The position numbers were made by a program, and so were the translations under genes. Below the pieces are notes generated by a model. That model did not search any database. It saw only the letters and a list, made by a program, of their open reading frames with translations, and had not been told where the DNA came from. Below are positions 1 to 7,845 of a DNA stretch of 46,783 nt, piece after piece; positions within the stretch are counted from its first letter, which is position 1; every line of letters begins with the position of its first letter. Where the stretch lies: NCBI GenBank assembly GCA_021323535.1, contig JAJONO010000034.1, positions 1 to 46,783 of the forward strand, in the 5' to 3' direction. The stretch is from Bacteroidota bacterium. Its GTDB lineage: Bacteria > Bacteroidota > Bacteroidia > B-17B0 > Aurantibacillaceae.

Positions 1-1076
1 ATAGACATCGAAAAATCATTGCAGTCTTTTGATCCCGGGAAATCTCCAGGTTTAATGTTGTACTTATCGGCATAATAGGCCAGCATATGAGGCGCATGTG
101 TACCGGGCCTTGTAGAAATTCCCATCTGCTGGAGTTTTTCCATCATGTCGTTACGCGACATAGGTGCAAGTGTTTCGTCAATATAGATCACATACGATTG
201 CCACCCGTGCTTATAATCTTTTCCAACTTCAGGAATGCGGAGCCATGGAATTGATTTTAATTCTTCATTATAATAGTGAGCCCATTTTTCGCGCTCATCA
301 ATAAACAGATCGAGTTTTTTTAACTGTACAATTCCAACTGCTGCCTGAAGATCCGTCATACGATAATTATATCCAAGCATATTAAAATCAGGAAGAATAT
401 ATGGTTTCGGACCATGATGACGTTGTTCTTCGGATATAGAGGCTCCATGATTTCTAAGGCTTGAAATGATCTCCGCGAGTTTATCATCGTTGGTGGTAAT
501 CATTCCTCCTTCGCCAGTAGTAACCGATTTACGTGGATGAAAGGAGAAGCATCCAAGTGTTCCCAGACTTCCTGCCGGTTTGCCTTTATAACCTGCGCCC
601 GCCGCGCAAGCGCCATCCTCAACTAAAGGAATGTTGCCCGCAACCGCTTTCACAGCGTCCATATCGGCACACAAGCCAAACAGGTGAACCGGAATAATGG
701 CTTTTGTTCTTGGCGTGATCTTCTTTTTAAGATCATTCACATCGATATTAAACGTTGTACGCTCCACATCCACAAAAACAACTTTAGCGCCACAATAAAT
801 AACCACATTGGCAGTTGATATCCATGTGAAGGCAGGTACAATTACCTCGTCGCCTTCTTTTATACCAAGAGCAACCAATGCAAGGTGCAAAGCGGTTGTA
901 GCGCTTGTAACAGCCATAGCATATTTTACGCCGTGGCGTTTTGCAAAAATCTCTTCGAACTCTCTTACTTTAGGGCCGGCAGTGAGCCATCCCGACATAA
1001 TTGGTTCTTTTGTAGCCATCCATTCTTCTTCACCTGTATGCGGTAAAGAGATCGGAATATTCCTTGTTTTTTCCAT
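1..1076 (-). CDS. DegT/DnrJ/EryC1-type PLP sugar aminotransferase (C-terminus cut by window edge)
   Basis: This is a PLP-dependent aminotransferase of the DegT/DnrJ/EryC1/StrS family, which typically transfers an amino group to a nucleotide-linked keto sugar. About 358 residues are visible. The N-terminus is complete from the ATG at 1074-1076 and the C-terminus runs off the left edge. The PLP site is clear: a segment reading CFSFHPRKSVTTGEGG places the Schiff-base lysine at about residue 183, and VEDGACAAG near 152-160 fits the cofactor-binding aspartate region. The start matches the family pattern (IPISLPHTGEEE). It overlaps the end of the upstream SGNH gene by 47 nt, which suggests coupled translation at the distal end of the polysaccharide operon. 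The exact sugar substrate cannot be read from sequence. Confidence 0.9.
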   Translation of the reverse strand, partial: MEKTRNIPISLPHTGEEEWMATKEPIMSGWLTAGPKVREFEEIFAKRHGVKYAMAVTSATTALHLALVALGIKEGDEVIVPAFTWISTANVVIYCGAKVVFVDVERTTFNIDVNDLKKKITPRTKAIIPVHLFGLCADMDAVKAVAGNIPLVEDGACAAGAGYKGKPAGSLGTLGCFSFHPRKSVTTGEGGMITTNDDKLAEIISSLRNHGASISEEQRHHGPKPYILPDFNMLGYNYRMTDLQAAVGIVQLKKLDLFIDEREKWAHYYNEELKSIPWLRIPEVGKDYKHGWQSYVIYIDETLAPMSRNDMMEKLQQMGISTRPGTHAPHMLAYYADKYNIKPGDFPGSKDCNDFSMS

Positions 1077-2034
1077 AGTTAATTAAATTTATTGAATCAC
1101 ATAATGCTTTTGTGAAACCGGTAGCGCCTTCTTTATTGAGATGGGTGTAATCTCTGAACATATTCGTGTCGAGTGAAATGTCACTCTTCTGAAAATCAAA
1201 ATAGGGAACACCGTATCGGTCGGCTATGTTCTGAATAGTGTCGCGTGCAGTAGCGTTAAGAGGCAGTTCTTTCATAAAGGGTTGGTACGCGGGCGCACAA
1301 AAAAGAACTACAGCGATGCCTCTGCTTTTAGCCAGTTCAATAATGTTGCATAGACTTAATACAGAATTCCTGCTTATTTCAGACTTCTGTAAACGGGTAG
1401 AGTCCCAACGCGCAAAAATAACTCCTTCTTTCCTGCCGCTAAGCAGTGCCGCTCCTTTCGAGCGATTAAAGTTATCCGGATTGTCATGATTGATTCCCAG
1501 AAGCATTTTGTCGGGAGAAAAAATATTATTGAATTCGGCATATTTAAAAAACGGAATATATTTCCTGAAGTAAAATTTTAAAGGATTGGAGTTGGCTTTG
1601 TAAATGGAATCCACTTTATTGTCTCCGATTAAATACAGATATTTTTCTTCACTGAACGGATGGCTGTACGCTTTATCACCTGGAATAACTCCCCATAAAT
1701 CGGCTTGTAAGCAGAGCGCGCGAATCTGATTCTTTTTCAAAAACTCATGTAACACCAGATAGTTTTCAGCGTAAGCAGCGCCGCCAATACCAAGGTTAAT
1801 TGTATTTGCGTGTAATAAACTATCGCATAAAACCGGATCAACAATATTGAAAACCCTGCTTGAACCTAAAAAAGCTACGTCATACTTCTGGCCGGAAACA
1901 TTCATTAGCCAGTTAGCTTTTTCTTTCGTAAATGTTCTGTTTGTTTTTTCGTAACGCCATTGTACGAGAGTCAGTATCAGAATCAGGGAGCCAACACCAA
2001 GAATAGTCGTTACTATTTTATTTTCCTTCCTCAA
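1030..2034 (-). CDS. SGNH/GDSL-like membrane-anchored protein, partner of the upstream MBOAT
   Basis: A 334-residue protein with one N-terminal membrane segment (about residues 8-25), then a globular domain placed outside the inner membrane. It has SGNH-fold marks: a GSSR block at 57-60 supplying the nucleophile serine, a glycine block NLGIGGA, and a D-x-x-H block near the end (Asp295, His298 in DYTHLNKEG). The 5' end overlaps the MBOAT stop by 4 nt (2031-2034). MBOAT/SGNH pairs move acyl groups across the membrane onto secreted glycans, as in alginate acetylation, so this is probably the periplasmic acyltransferase or esterase half of polysaccharide O-acylation. That role is inferred; the acyl group is unknown. 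Confidence 0.75.
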   Translation of the reverse strand: MRKENKIVTTILGVGSLILILTLVQWRYEKTNRTFTKEKANWLMNVSGQKYDVAFLGSSRVFNIVDPVLCDSLLHANTINLGIGGAAYAENYLVLHEFLKKNQIRALCLQADLWGVIPGDKAYSHPFSEEKYLYLIGDNKVDSIYKANSNPLKFYFRKYIPFFKYAEFNNIFSPDKMLLGINHDNPDNFNRSKGAALLSGRKEGVIFARWDSTRLQKSEISRNSVLSLCNIIELAKSRGIAVVLFCAPAYQPFMKELPLNATARDTIQNIADRYGVPYFDFQKSDISLDTNMFRDYTHLNKEGATGFTKALCDSINLINYGKNKEYSDLFTAYR

Positions 2035-3527
2035 AACTGAAAATAGATAAATTCATTGTCATTGTGATAAATACCCAGAAAAAGAATTAGTAAAACACCT
2101 GTCACGTAAATTGACCATCGGATAATTGGCGGCTTAGATCTTATAAAGAAAGAAAAACTCTCTGCTTCCTGTTTCCTGTGAATCATAAACATAATAAACA
2201 GTGAAAGAAGGATCACAAGTACTTCGAACCACATAACGGACAGGGTTCGTCCGAATAAAATGTCTTCCAGCCAAAGAAAATGTTCGTTGGAAATAAAATT
2301 ATAAATGAATAAAGGTACAGCCACGATAAATTTTTTCACGAGCAGAGAAGCATCAGAAAGAGTTTCAGAACGGAAAAAGATCCATGCAAATGCTGCCAGC
2401 AGAAACACGCAGGATGATTGAAGGATGTGATTTAGCTTTTTTCGCTTTTCAAGCCCGATAGCGTTCCGCATTTTGTACCTGATTTGTTCTGTAAACATTG
2501 CAAACACAAGATAAAAAGCATGAAGTGCGCCCCAGGCTATAAATGTCCAGTTTGCCCCGTGCCAGAGGCCACTTATAATAAAAGTAATTGCAAGGTTTCT
2601 TACGGTCTTCAGTTTGCCGTTACGGTTCCCTCCCAGGGGTATGTACAGATAATCTTTGAACCAGGTTGATAACGAGATGTGCCAGCGGCGCCAGAACTCA
2701 GAGATAGTAGTAGAGAAATAGGGCCGCCTGAAATTGGTCATAAGATCAATACCCATTACTCTTGAACAACCAATAGCTATATCTGAGTACCCTGAAAAGT
2801 CACAGAAGATCTGGATGCTGAAAAAAATGGTCGCAAGAAACACAGAGGTTGGCGCAGCGCCCGTAGGGTCGTCGAACACTGGGTTCACAAAAGTGGCCAG
2901 CCGGTCTGCGATAACGACTTTTTTAAAGAGGCCAAACAACATTTGTTTAAGTCCGTCGGCTACACGTTGAAAATCGAAGTCGTGTTTTTTATGAAACTGC
3001 CAGAGAAGATTCTGTGGTCTTTCGATTGGTCCGGCAACCAATTGAGGATAGTACATCACATAGAGTGAATAAATACCAAAATGCTTTTCCGCCTTTTGGT
3101 TACCCCTGTAAACTTCAATGGTGTAACTCATTGCCTGAAAAGTGTGAAACGATAGGCCAATAGGTAAAACCATCTCCAGTGCCGGTATACCATAGTTCCA
3201 ACCGATGGCTTCACTGATGGATTTAAAATTTGTATTGAAAAAATTGTAGTACTTGAAGATTGCAAGCACGCCAATATTTGCTACAAGGCTCAGAATAAGC
3301 CAACGCTTTTTCTTTTTTTTGTTATTCTCCTGTTCAATCAGGATCCCTGCAAAATAATCAACCAGGATAGTAAAGGCGAGTATAAGAATATACTCGGGAA
3401 TAAAAAACATGTAAAACACACAGCTCGCTGTAAGAAGCATGAACCAGCGTAAACGGTGCGGCAAAACGAAATAGAGAAGCGTTACAACAGGAAAAAAAAT
3501 AAGAAAGTTGAAGGAATTAAAAAGCAT
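2031..3527 (-). CDS. MBOAT family membrane-bound O-acyltransferase (AlgI-like), first copy
   Basis: A 498-residue polytopic membrane protein of the MBOAT family. Diagnostic stretches are SEFWRRWHISLSTWFKDYLY followed by IPLGGNR, and ISGLWHGANW, whose histidine (about residue 323) is the conserved catalytic residue. An open frame extends to 3551, but the family normally starts MLFNSFxFLIFF, so I place the start at 3527, which still overlaps the epimerase by 11 nt. It sits between a sugar epimerase and an SGNH protein, so it probably passes acyl groups through the membrane to decorate the glycan made by this locus. A second, clearly diverged MBOAT lies at 36792-38219. Confidence 0.92.
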   Translation of the reverse strand: MLFNSFNFLIFFPVVTLLYFVLPHRLRWFMLLTASCVFYMFFIPEYILILAFTILVDYFAGILIEQENNKKKKKRWLILSLVANIGVLAIFKYYNFFNTNFKSISEAIGWNYGIPALEMVLPIGLSFHTFQAMSYTIEVYRGNQKAEKHFGIYSLYVMYYPQLVAGPIERPQNLLWQFHKKHDFDFQRVADGLKQMLFGLFKKVVIADRLATFVNPVFDDPTGAAPTSVFLATIFFSIQIFCDFSGYSDIAIGCSRVMGIDLMTNFRRPYFSTTISEFWRRWHISLSTWFKDYLYIPLGGNRNGKLKTVRNLAITFIISGLWHGANWTFIAWGALHAFYLVFAMFTEQIRYKMRNAIGLEKRKKLNHILQSSCVFLLAAFAWIFFRSETLSDASLLVKKFIVAVPLFIYNFISNEHFLWLEDILFGRTLSVMWFEVLVILLSLFIMFMIHRKQEAESFSFFIRSKPPIIRWSIYVTGVLLILFLGIYHNDNEFIYFQF

Positions 3528-4494
3528 TTTTGTTTTTATTCCGCCAGTCAATGAGTTGGTTTAATCCCTCTTCGAGCGAATATTTGTATCGGAAACCAAG
3601 TTCTTTTTCCGCTTTTACTGCAGAGCCAATACGATTCTGCACAAGTGCTCTTGCGTCGTCTGCGCTGTAAGGTTTGTATGTTACTTTGAGATCTGATTTT
3701 TTCAGTTTCAGAATGAGGTCGCACAACGATTTAATAGAAGTCTGAACCTCGGTACCAACATTATAAAAACCGAAATCCGTATCGGATTTAAGGGCCTGTA
3801 CATTGCAACGCGCCACATCTTCCACGTAAATAAAATCGTAAGCCTGGCTACCGTCGCCATTGATTACAGGCGCTTCGTTGGCGTCTATTTTATTGAGCAT
3901 AATCGGAACCACCCCGGTATAGGCTGCCGTCTGGTCCTGATGAGGGCCATAAACGTTCATGTATCTCAAACCGATTACTTTTAGCCCATATCTGTCATTG
4001 AATGCCGTAGCCATTGCTTCCCCGGCAATCTTTGTTGCGCCATAGAAATTTTTGTTGTTAAAGGGATGTGACTCCGTCATTGGTAATTCAACCGCATCTC
4101 CGTAAACGGAAGCTGAAGAGGACCACACCAGTTTTTTAATCTTGTTGTTAACGCAGGCTTCGAGTACATTAAACGTGCCGGCAATATTTACATCGAAAGC
4201 TGTGCGTGGAAAATCCTTGCAATGGAGTAGCCACATAGCTGCAAGGCAGATCACATAATCCATTCCTTCCATAGCCTTGTTCAGAATATCTGTTTCGCGG
4301 ATGTCTCCTCCAATGGGGAATATACTGCATCGCTTATCGCGAAGCGACTCACTTAAATATTCTTTTTTACCACGCGCAAAATTGTCATAGACAACCACCT
4401 GCGCCACTTGTTCTTTCAACAGTTCCGCTACCACGAAGCTTCCAATGAAACCGGCTCCTCCGATAACGAGAATTTTAGAATTTTTGATCTCCAT
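3517..4494 (-). CDS. NAD-dependent sugar-nucleotide epimerase/dehydratase
   Basis: A 325-residue extended short-chain dehydrogenase of the UDP-glucose 4-epimerase type. The NAD-binding glycine motif GGAGFIG lies at about 12-18, SSSASVYGD at 125-133, and the catalytic YxxxK is Tyr151/Lys155 (YGATKIAGE). MNVYGP and DFIYVEDVA are also typical. It probably changes the stereochemistry of a UDP-sugar that feeds the polysaccharide exported by the neighbouring ABC transporter. Its ATG shares one base with the stop of the ABC ATPase gene (TAATG), which indicates translational coupling. The exact substrate (glucose, GlcNAc or uronate form) is not decidable here, so I give no symbol. Confidence 0.88.
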   Translation of the reverse strand: MEIKNSKILVIGGAGFIGSFVVAELLKEQVAQVVVYDNFARGKKEYLSESLRDKRCSIFPIGGDIRETDILNKAMEGMDYVICLAAMWLLHCKDFPRTAFDVNIAGTFNVLEACVNNKIKKLVWSSSASVYGDAVELPMTESHPFNNKNFYGATKIAGEAMATAFNDRYGLKVIGLRYMNVYGPHQDQTAAYTGVVPIMLNKIDANEAPVINGDGSQAYDFIYVEDVARCNVQALKSDTDFGFYNVGTEVQTSIKSLCDLILKLKKSDLKVTYKPYSADDARALVQNRIGSAVKAEKELGFRYKYSLEEGLNQLIDWRNKNKNAF

Positions 4495-5780
4495 TATATT
4501 TGTTCAAATTTTGTTTTTGTGTTCACCAGTCCCAGATTTTTTTCCCAGGGGTACATGTCTTTTTGTTCGCTGAATTTCTCAATCTTAATTCTTCCGAAAT
4601 GCTGCAGGTAATCGTAGGGATATCCACCCTTATCAAGTATGGCGATTCCGACCTGGTAATTACCGGGCAGTACATTTTGATCGATGCTGATCCGGAATTT
4701 GTTACTTCCTTTTCTGATATTTACTTTTAGTTTATTATACGGATCATTGCTGGCAGAGTAGGTCAGTTGTCCGATCTCCTCCTGCATTAAAGAGAACATA
4801 ATAATTACATCCTGCAACTCCGCCTGTGATTCTATCTCAATTTCAGCAATGGCCTTTTCCAGGTACATAAAAGATTCCCTGCGCTCACCGTTTGCGCCAA
4901 GCATTTCCAGGAAATTGATGCGAAGAACATCCTTATGATAACTGTGGCGCGGAGTATTTTCAGGAATTTTACCAAAACTCCGGTTTTCCGCCCCGCCCAT
5001 GAGGTAGTGACTGATTATTTCGCCGGGTAAGCCTGCGCGTTCAACCCTTCCTTTATCCAACAGAATGATGCGTGAACAAAGATTATTCATTACGCCCATA
5101 TTGTGGCTCACAAAAAGAACAGTTCTTCCTTCGCTGCTCACATCCTTCATTTTTCCGAGACACTTTTTCTGAAATTCCGCATCACCAACCGCAAGCACTT
5201 CATCTACAATTAATATTTCGGGCTCAAGATGTGCGGCTACAGCAAAGCCAAGCCGTACCATCATACCAGAAGAATACCGTTTTACAGGTGTGTCTATGTA
5301 CCTTGCAACACCACTGAAATCAACTATTTCGTCAAGCTTCCTTTTTATTTCAGTTTTGGTCATTCCAAGGATTGCACCGTTGAGGAATACATTCTCTCTT
5401 CCTGTGAGATCGGGATGAAAGCCTGTTCCAACTTCAAGCAAAGAAGCTATACGCCCCTTTATTTTAATGACCCCTGTAGTTGGAGCTGTTACCTGTGAAA
5501 GAATTTTGAGGAGGGTTGATTTTCCGGCACCGTTTTTCCCGATTATTCCAAGAACCTCTCCGCGTTGTACATTAAAACTGATGTCGCTTAGCGACCAGAC
5601 ATATTCTCCGCTTGCAGTTTTTGAGCGGTCATTCACATCACCTACTTTAAGATAAGGATCGGGTTTACCACGCATCCTGTGCCACCACCTGTTCAGGTCA
5701 TGAGAAACAGTTCCAGTACCTAACTGTCCAAGTCTGTACTGTTTTGAAATATTTTCGGCACTAAGAACTATGTCACTCAT
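4494..5780 (-). CDS. wzt: Polysaccharide ABC exporter ATPase, Wzt-like with C-terminal glycan-binding-type domain
   Basis: A 428-residue ATPase of the ABC-2 O-antigen/teichoic acid exporter class. Walker A GKNGAGKST is at 81-89, the signature YSSGM at 169-173, and Walker B ILIVDE at about 189-194, with the Wzt/TagH-type run VDEVLAVGDAEFQKK after it. An N-terminal extension of about 60 residues precedes the ATPase core. Residues 270-428 form an extra beta-rich C-terminal part, as in Wzt proteins that recognise the terminal modification of their glycan. It pairs with the permease encoded immediately before it, with a one-base start/stop overlap. It should power export of an undecaprenyl-linked polysaccharide. 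Confidence 0.93.
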   Translation of the reverse strand: MSDIVLSAENISKQYRLGQLGTGTVSHDLNRWWHRMRGKPDPYLKVGDVNDRSKTASGEYVWSLSDISFNVQRGEVLGIIGKNGAGKSTLLKILSQVTAPTTGVIKIKGRIASLLEVGTGFHPDLTGRENVFLNGAILGMTKTEIKRKLDEIVDFSGVARYIDTPVKRYSSGMMVRLGFAVAAHLEPEILIVDEVLAVGDAEFQKKCLGKMKDVSSEGRTVLFVSHNMGVMNNLCSRIILLDKGRVERAGLPGEIISHYLMGGAENRSFGKIPENTPRHSYHKDVLRINFLEMLGANGERRESFMYLEKAIAEIEIESQAELQDVIIMFSLMQEEIGQLTYSASNDPYNKLKVNIRKGSNKFRISIDQNVLPGNYQVGIAILDKGGYPYDYLQHFGRIKIEKFSEQKDMYPWEKNLGLVNTKTKFEQI

Positions 5781-6658
5781 TACACGGTATCGGTAAAAGA
5801 TTTTTCAACTCTGTTAAACAGGAACAATCCAATAAAAAGAAGAATAATTGTACAAAAAATGCTGTAACTCAGATTGACCCAGCTAAACACTCCGGATCCA
5901 AGAAAGGCGCACTTAAATGTCTCAATCACCCCGGTTAGTGGGTTTAAAAGCAGGATCATTTTGTATTTCTCGGGAACCACAGAAAGAGGGTAAACGATTG
6001 GTGAAGCATACATAAGAAGTTGCACGCCAAAAGAGACAAGAAACTTAAGGTCGCGGTATTTTGTGGTGAGGGAAGTTATAATAATACCAAAGGCAAGCCC
6101 CATAAATCCCATTATTAAAATAAGAAGAGGCAGCAATGGCATTAATTCAAAACGGGGATATATTTTATCTGAAGTCGTTAGAAAATAAATCCATACTACA
6201 AGGAATAACAGGAACTGAACTGATAATTTAATAAGGTTTGAGAAAATAACAGAAAGGGGAACGATGATACGGGGAAAATAAACCTTTCCGAAAACGCTTG
6301 CATTAGTGGTGAAGGTATCTGAAATTTTGGTAAGGGAATCGGAGAAATAGGTCCATAAAGTAATTCCTGAAAGATAGAACAGGATCCCGGGTATCCCGTC
6401 TGTTGAAATACCAGCAAGACCCCCAAAGATAACGGTGAAAGTAAGTGCAGTTATAACGGGTTGTACAAAGAACCATACCGGCCCTAGAATCGTTTGTTTA
6501 TAGACAGCCACGAAATCCCTTCTGACAAAAAGCCATAGAAGATCTTTGTACCTGAGAACATTCCTGAGCCGAAGGTCATACCATTTCCCTTTGGGCTGAA
6601 TGACAAGGTCCCATTTTTGCTGGGTTTGTTCGTTATGTGAGAGTTCTGCCTTATCCAT
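5780..6658 (-). CDS. wzm: Polysaccharide ABC exporter permease, Wzm-like
   Basis: A 292-residue ABC-2 type permease with an N-terminal soluble stretch (WDLVIQPKGKWYDLRLRN), then a linker (YKDLLWLFVRRDFVAVYKQT) and six predicted membrane spans. The motif TILGPVWFFVQP and the late SPIVYPLSVVPEKYK loop are typical of the O-antigen exporter family. Its first bases overlap the UpxY-like gene by 8 nt and its stop shares a base with the Wzt start, so the three are co-translated. Together with Wzt it forms the inner-membrane channel for the locus' polysaccharide. I see nothing odd in it. Confidence 0.92.
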   Translation of the reverse strand: MDKAELSHNEQTQQKWDLVIQPKGKWYDLRLRNVLRYKDLLWLFVRRDFVAVYKQTILGPVWFFVQPVITALTFTVIFGGLAGISTDGIPGILFYLSGITLWTYFSDSLTKISDTFTTNASVFGKVYFPRIIVPLSVIFSNLIKLSVQFLLFLVVWIYFLTTSDKIYPRFELMPLLPLLILIMGFMGLAFGIIITSLTTKYRDLKFLVSFGVQLLMYASPIVYPLSVVPEKYKMILLLNPLTGVIETFKCAFLGSGVFSWVNLSYSIFCTIILLFIGLFLFNRVEKSFTDTV

Positions 6659-7169
6659 TTACTAAAATTGCTACAGGCACGCGAACACGAATACACTGGC
6701 CAATACTTTCCAGTAAAACTTCAATCTGTTTGCCATCCTGGGCATCTATAACATAACCCTCAATGCCTTTCAAGGCACCGGAGTTGATTTTTACCTTGTC
6801 TCCCCCTTTATAATCACGGTTAATGGGACCAGCTTCCAGCTGATAGCCAAGCTCTACAAGTTGTTTTAAGCGGTCGATCTCCAATTGTTTAATAGTAGCA
6901 ATTCTGCCGTCGCTGCGAACATAAGAAACCACTCCTTTTGTTTGCAGAACATCTTCTTTTTCTTTTTCGTTTATATGAACAAACACGTAACCGTTAAGCA
7001 ATGGAAGTTCCACCATCTTTTTGCGGTCGCTCCATTGGCGCATACTCTTTGCAAGCGGAACATAAGAGTTAATATGCTTCAGCCGTAATGCCTCCGCAAC
7101 TTTTTTTTCTGCGCGTGAATTTACATAAACAGCCCGCCAGTATTTTTCAGATATGTTTGGTTCTTTCAA
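6651..7169 (-). CDS. UpxY/LoaP-like NusG-family transcription antiterminator
   Basis: A 172-residue NusG paralogue. Residues about 9-105 form an NGN domain (WRAVYVNSRAEKKVAEAL, then LPLLNGYVFVHI), and 120-150 a KOW domain (GDKVKINSGALKGIEGYV). In Bacteroides such UpxY proteins bind RNA polymerase at the leader of their own capsule operon and prevent early termination, and this gene heads the overlapping exporter/glycan cluster in the same way. The start is a TTG at 7167-7169. I accept it because a strong Shine-Dalgarno run, GAGGAGG (7177-7183), lies seven bases upstream and no ATG fits. The roughly 100 bp leader before it holds a weak hairpin (AGGGAT/ATCCCT). Confidence 0.88.
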   Translation of the reverse strand: MKEPNISEKYWRAVYVNSRAEKKVAEALRLKHINSYVPLAKSMRQWSDRKKMVELPLLNGYVFVHINEKEKEDVLQTKGVVSYVRSDGRIATIKQLEIDRLKQLVELGYQLEAGPINRDYKGGDKVKINSGALKGIEGYVIDAQDGKQIEVLLESIGQCIRVRVPVAILVNG

Positions 7170-7176
7170 AGCTTCG

Positions 7177-7183
7177 CCTCCTC
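7177..7183 (-). promoter_or_regulatory. Strong Shine-Dalgarno deciding a TTG start
   Basis: On the minus strand GAGGAGG lies seven bases before the TTG of the UpxY-like gene. Good Shine-Dalgarno sequences are uncommon in this window, so this one both fixes the non-ATG start and suggests that the antiterminator is translated efficiently. Confidence 0.6.
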
Positions 7184-7272
7184 AGTCCCATCCTGAGTTA
7201 TGATTATCAGAGTTTAAAACCAGTGTTCAGGGATGAATATTTATTTATCCCTTAAACTTCAATTCAAATAAA

Positions 7273-7803
7273 TTATTTACTCCAAATTAAAAGCGGGTGC
7301 AAACCCGGTTCTTTAATTTTATCAAGCTCAAATTCAGAAGGCAAATAGCAGATGAATTTAATTTTTTTATTTAATTTTTTTTCTGCCTTGCCGATCAATT
7401 CTATTAAATAAGCCTTGTTAATATCCCCCACCAGTACAAGGTCTATGACTTCACCCTCAATCCCTTTGGCAAGGCTGCCCACCAGGTATACTTTCTCAAG
7501 CTTGCCAATACGCTGTAAAATGTAATCTACAATGTGGTCAATGCCTGTAAGCTTTAATACAATGCGATTAATATCCTTGAATAAAGGATGAGAGGTGTTG
7601 GCTTTAAAAACCTTTTTATTTCCTTCGGTAGATGAAACTAAAAAGCCGGCCCGTTCAAATTTGTTAAGTTCCAGACGTACAGAATTTGTGGACTCATTAA
7701 ACTCCTCTTCCAGTCCGCGCAGATAAGAAGTTGTACTACTGTTTAAGAAGAACTTATAAAGCAGCTTGATTCTAGTTTTGGAGGATATGAGGGTTTCCAG
7801 CAT
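7273..7803 (-). CDS. Winged-helix regulator with degenerate nucleotidyltransferase-fold domain
   Basis: A 176-residue protein in two parts. Residues 1-75 form an ArsR/MarR-like winged helix (SSTTSYLRGLEEEFNESTNS, then KFERAGFLVSS). Residues about 85-176 look like a minimal nucleotidyltransferase fold: LVGSLAKG is the GS motif, but the usual DxD is reduced to a single aspartate (EVIDLVLVGD), so enzymatic activity is doubtful. It lies between the tyrosine kinase gene and the UpxY-like antiterminator, so it probably controls the polysaccharide locus. A perfect 8 bp inverted repeat overlapping a -10-like box sits just before its ATG, which suggests self-regulation. The signal it senses is unknown. 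Confidence 0.75.
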   Translation of the reverse strand: MLETLISSKTRIKLLYKFFLNSSTTSYLRGLEEEFNESTNSVRLELNKFERAGFLVSSTEGNKKVFKANTSHPLFKDINRIVLKLTGIDHIVDYILQRIGKLEKVYLVGSLAKGIEGEVIDLVLVGDINKAYLIELIGKAEKKLNKKIKFICYLPSEFELDKIKEPGLHPLLIWSK

Positions 7804-7807
7804 TATT

Positions 7808-7830
7808 ATTGAGTAGCAAAGTTACTCAAT
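7808..7830 (-). promoter_or_regulatory. Operator-like inverted repeat overlapping the promoter of the winged-helix gene
   Basis: ATTGAGTA (7808-7815) and TACTCAAT (7823-7830) are perfect inverted 8-mers separated by 7 bp. Inside, on the minus strand, TAACTTTG (7817-7824) is a perfect match to the Bacteroidota -7 box TAnnTTTG. I see no good -33 TTTG. Transcription would begin only a few bases before the ATG at 7803, so a protein bound to the repeat would block the polymerase directly. Confidence 0.6.
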
Positions 7831-7845
7831 TTTGTTTAAAGTTGG

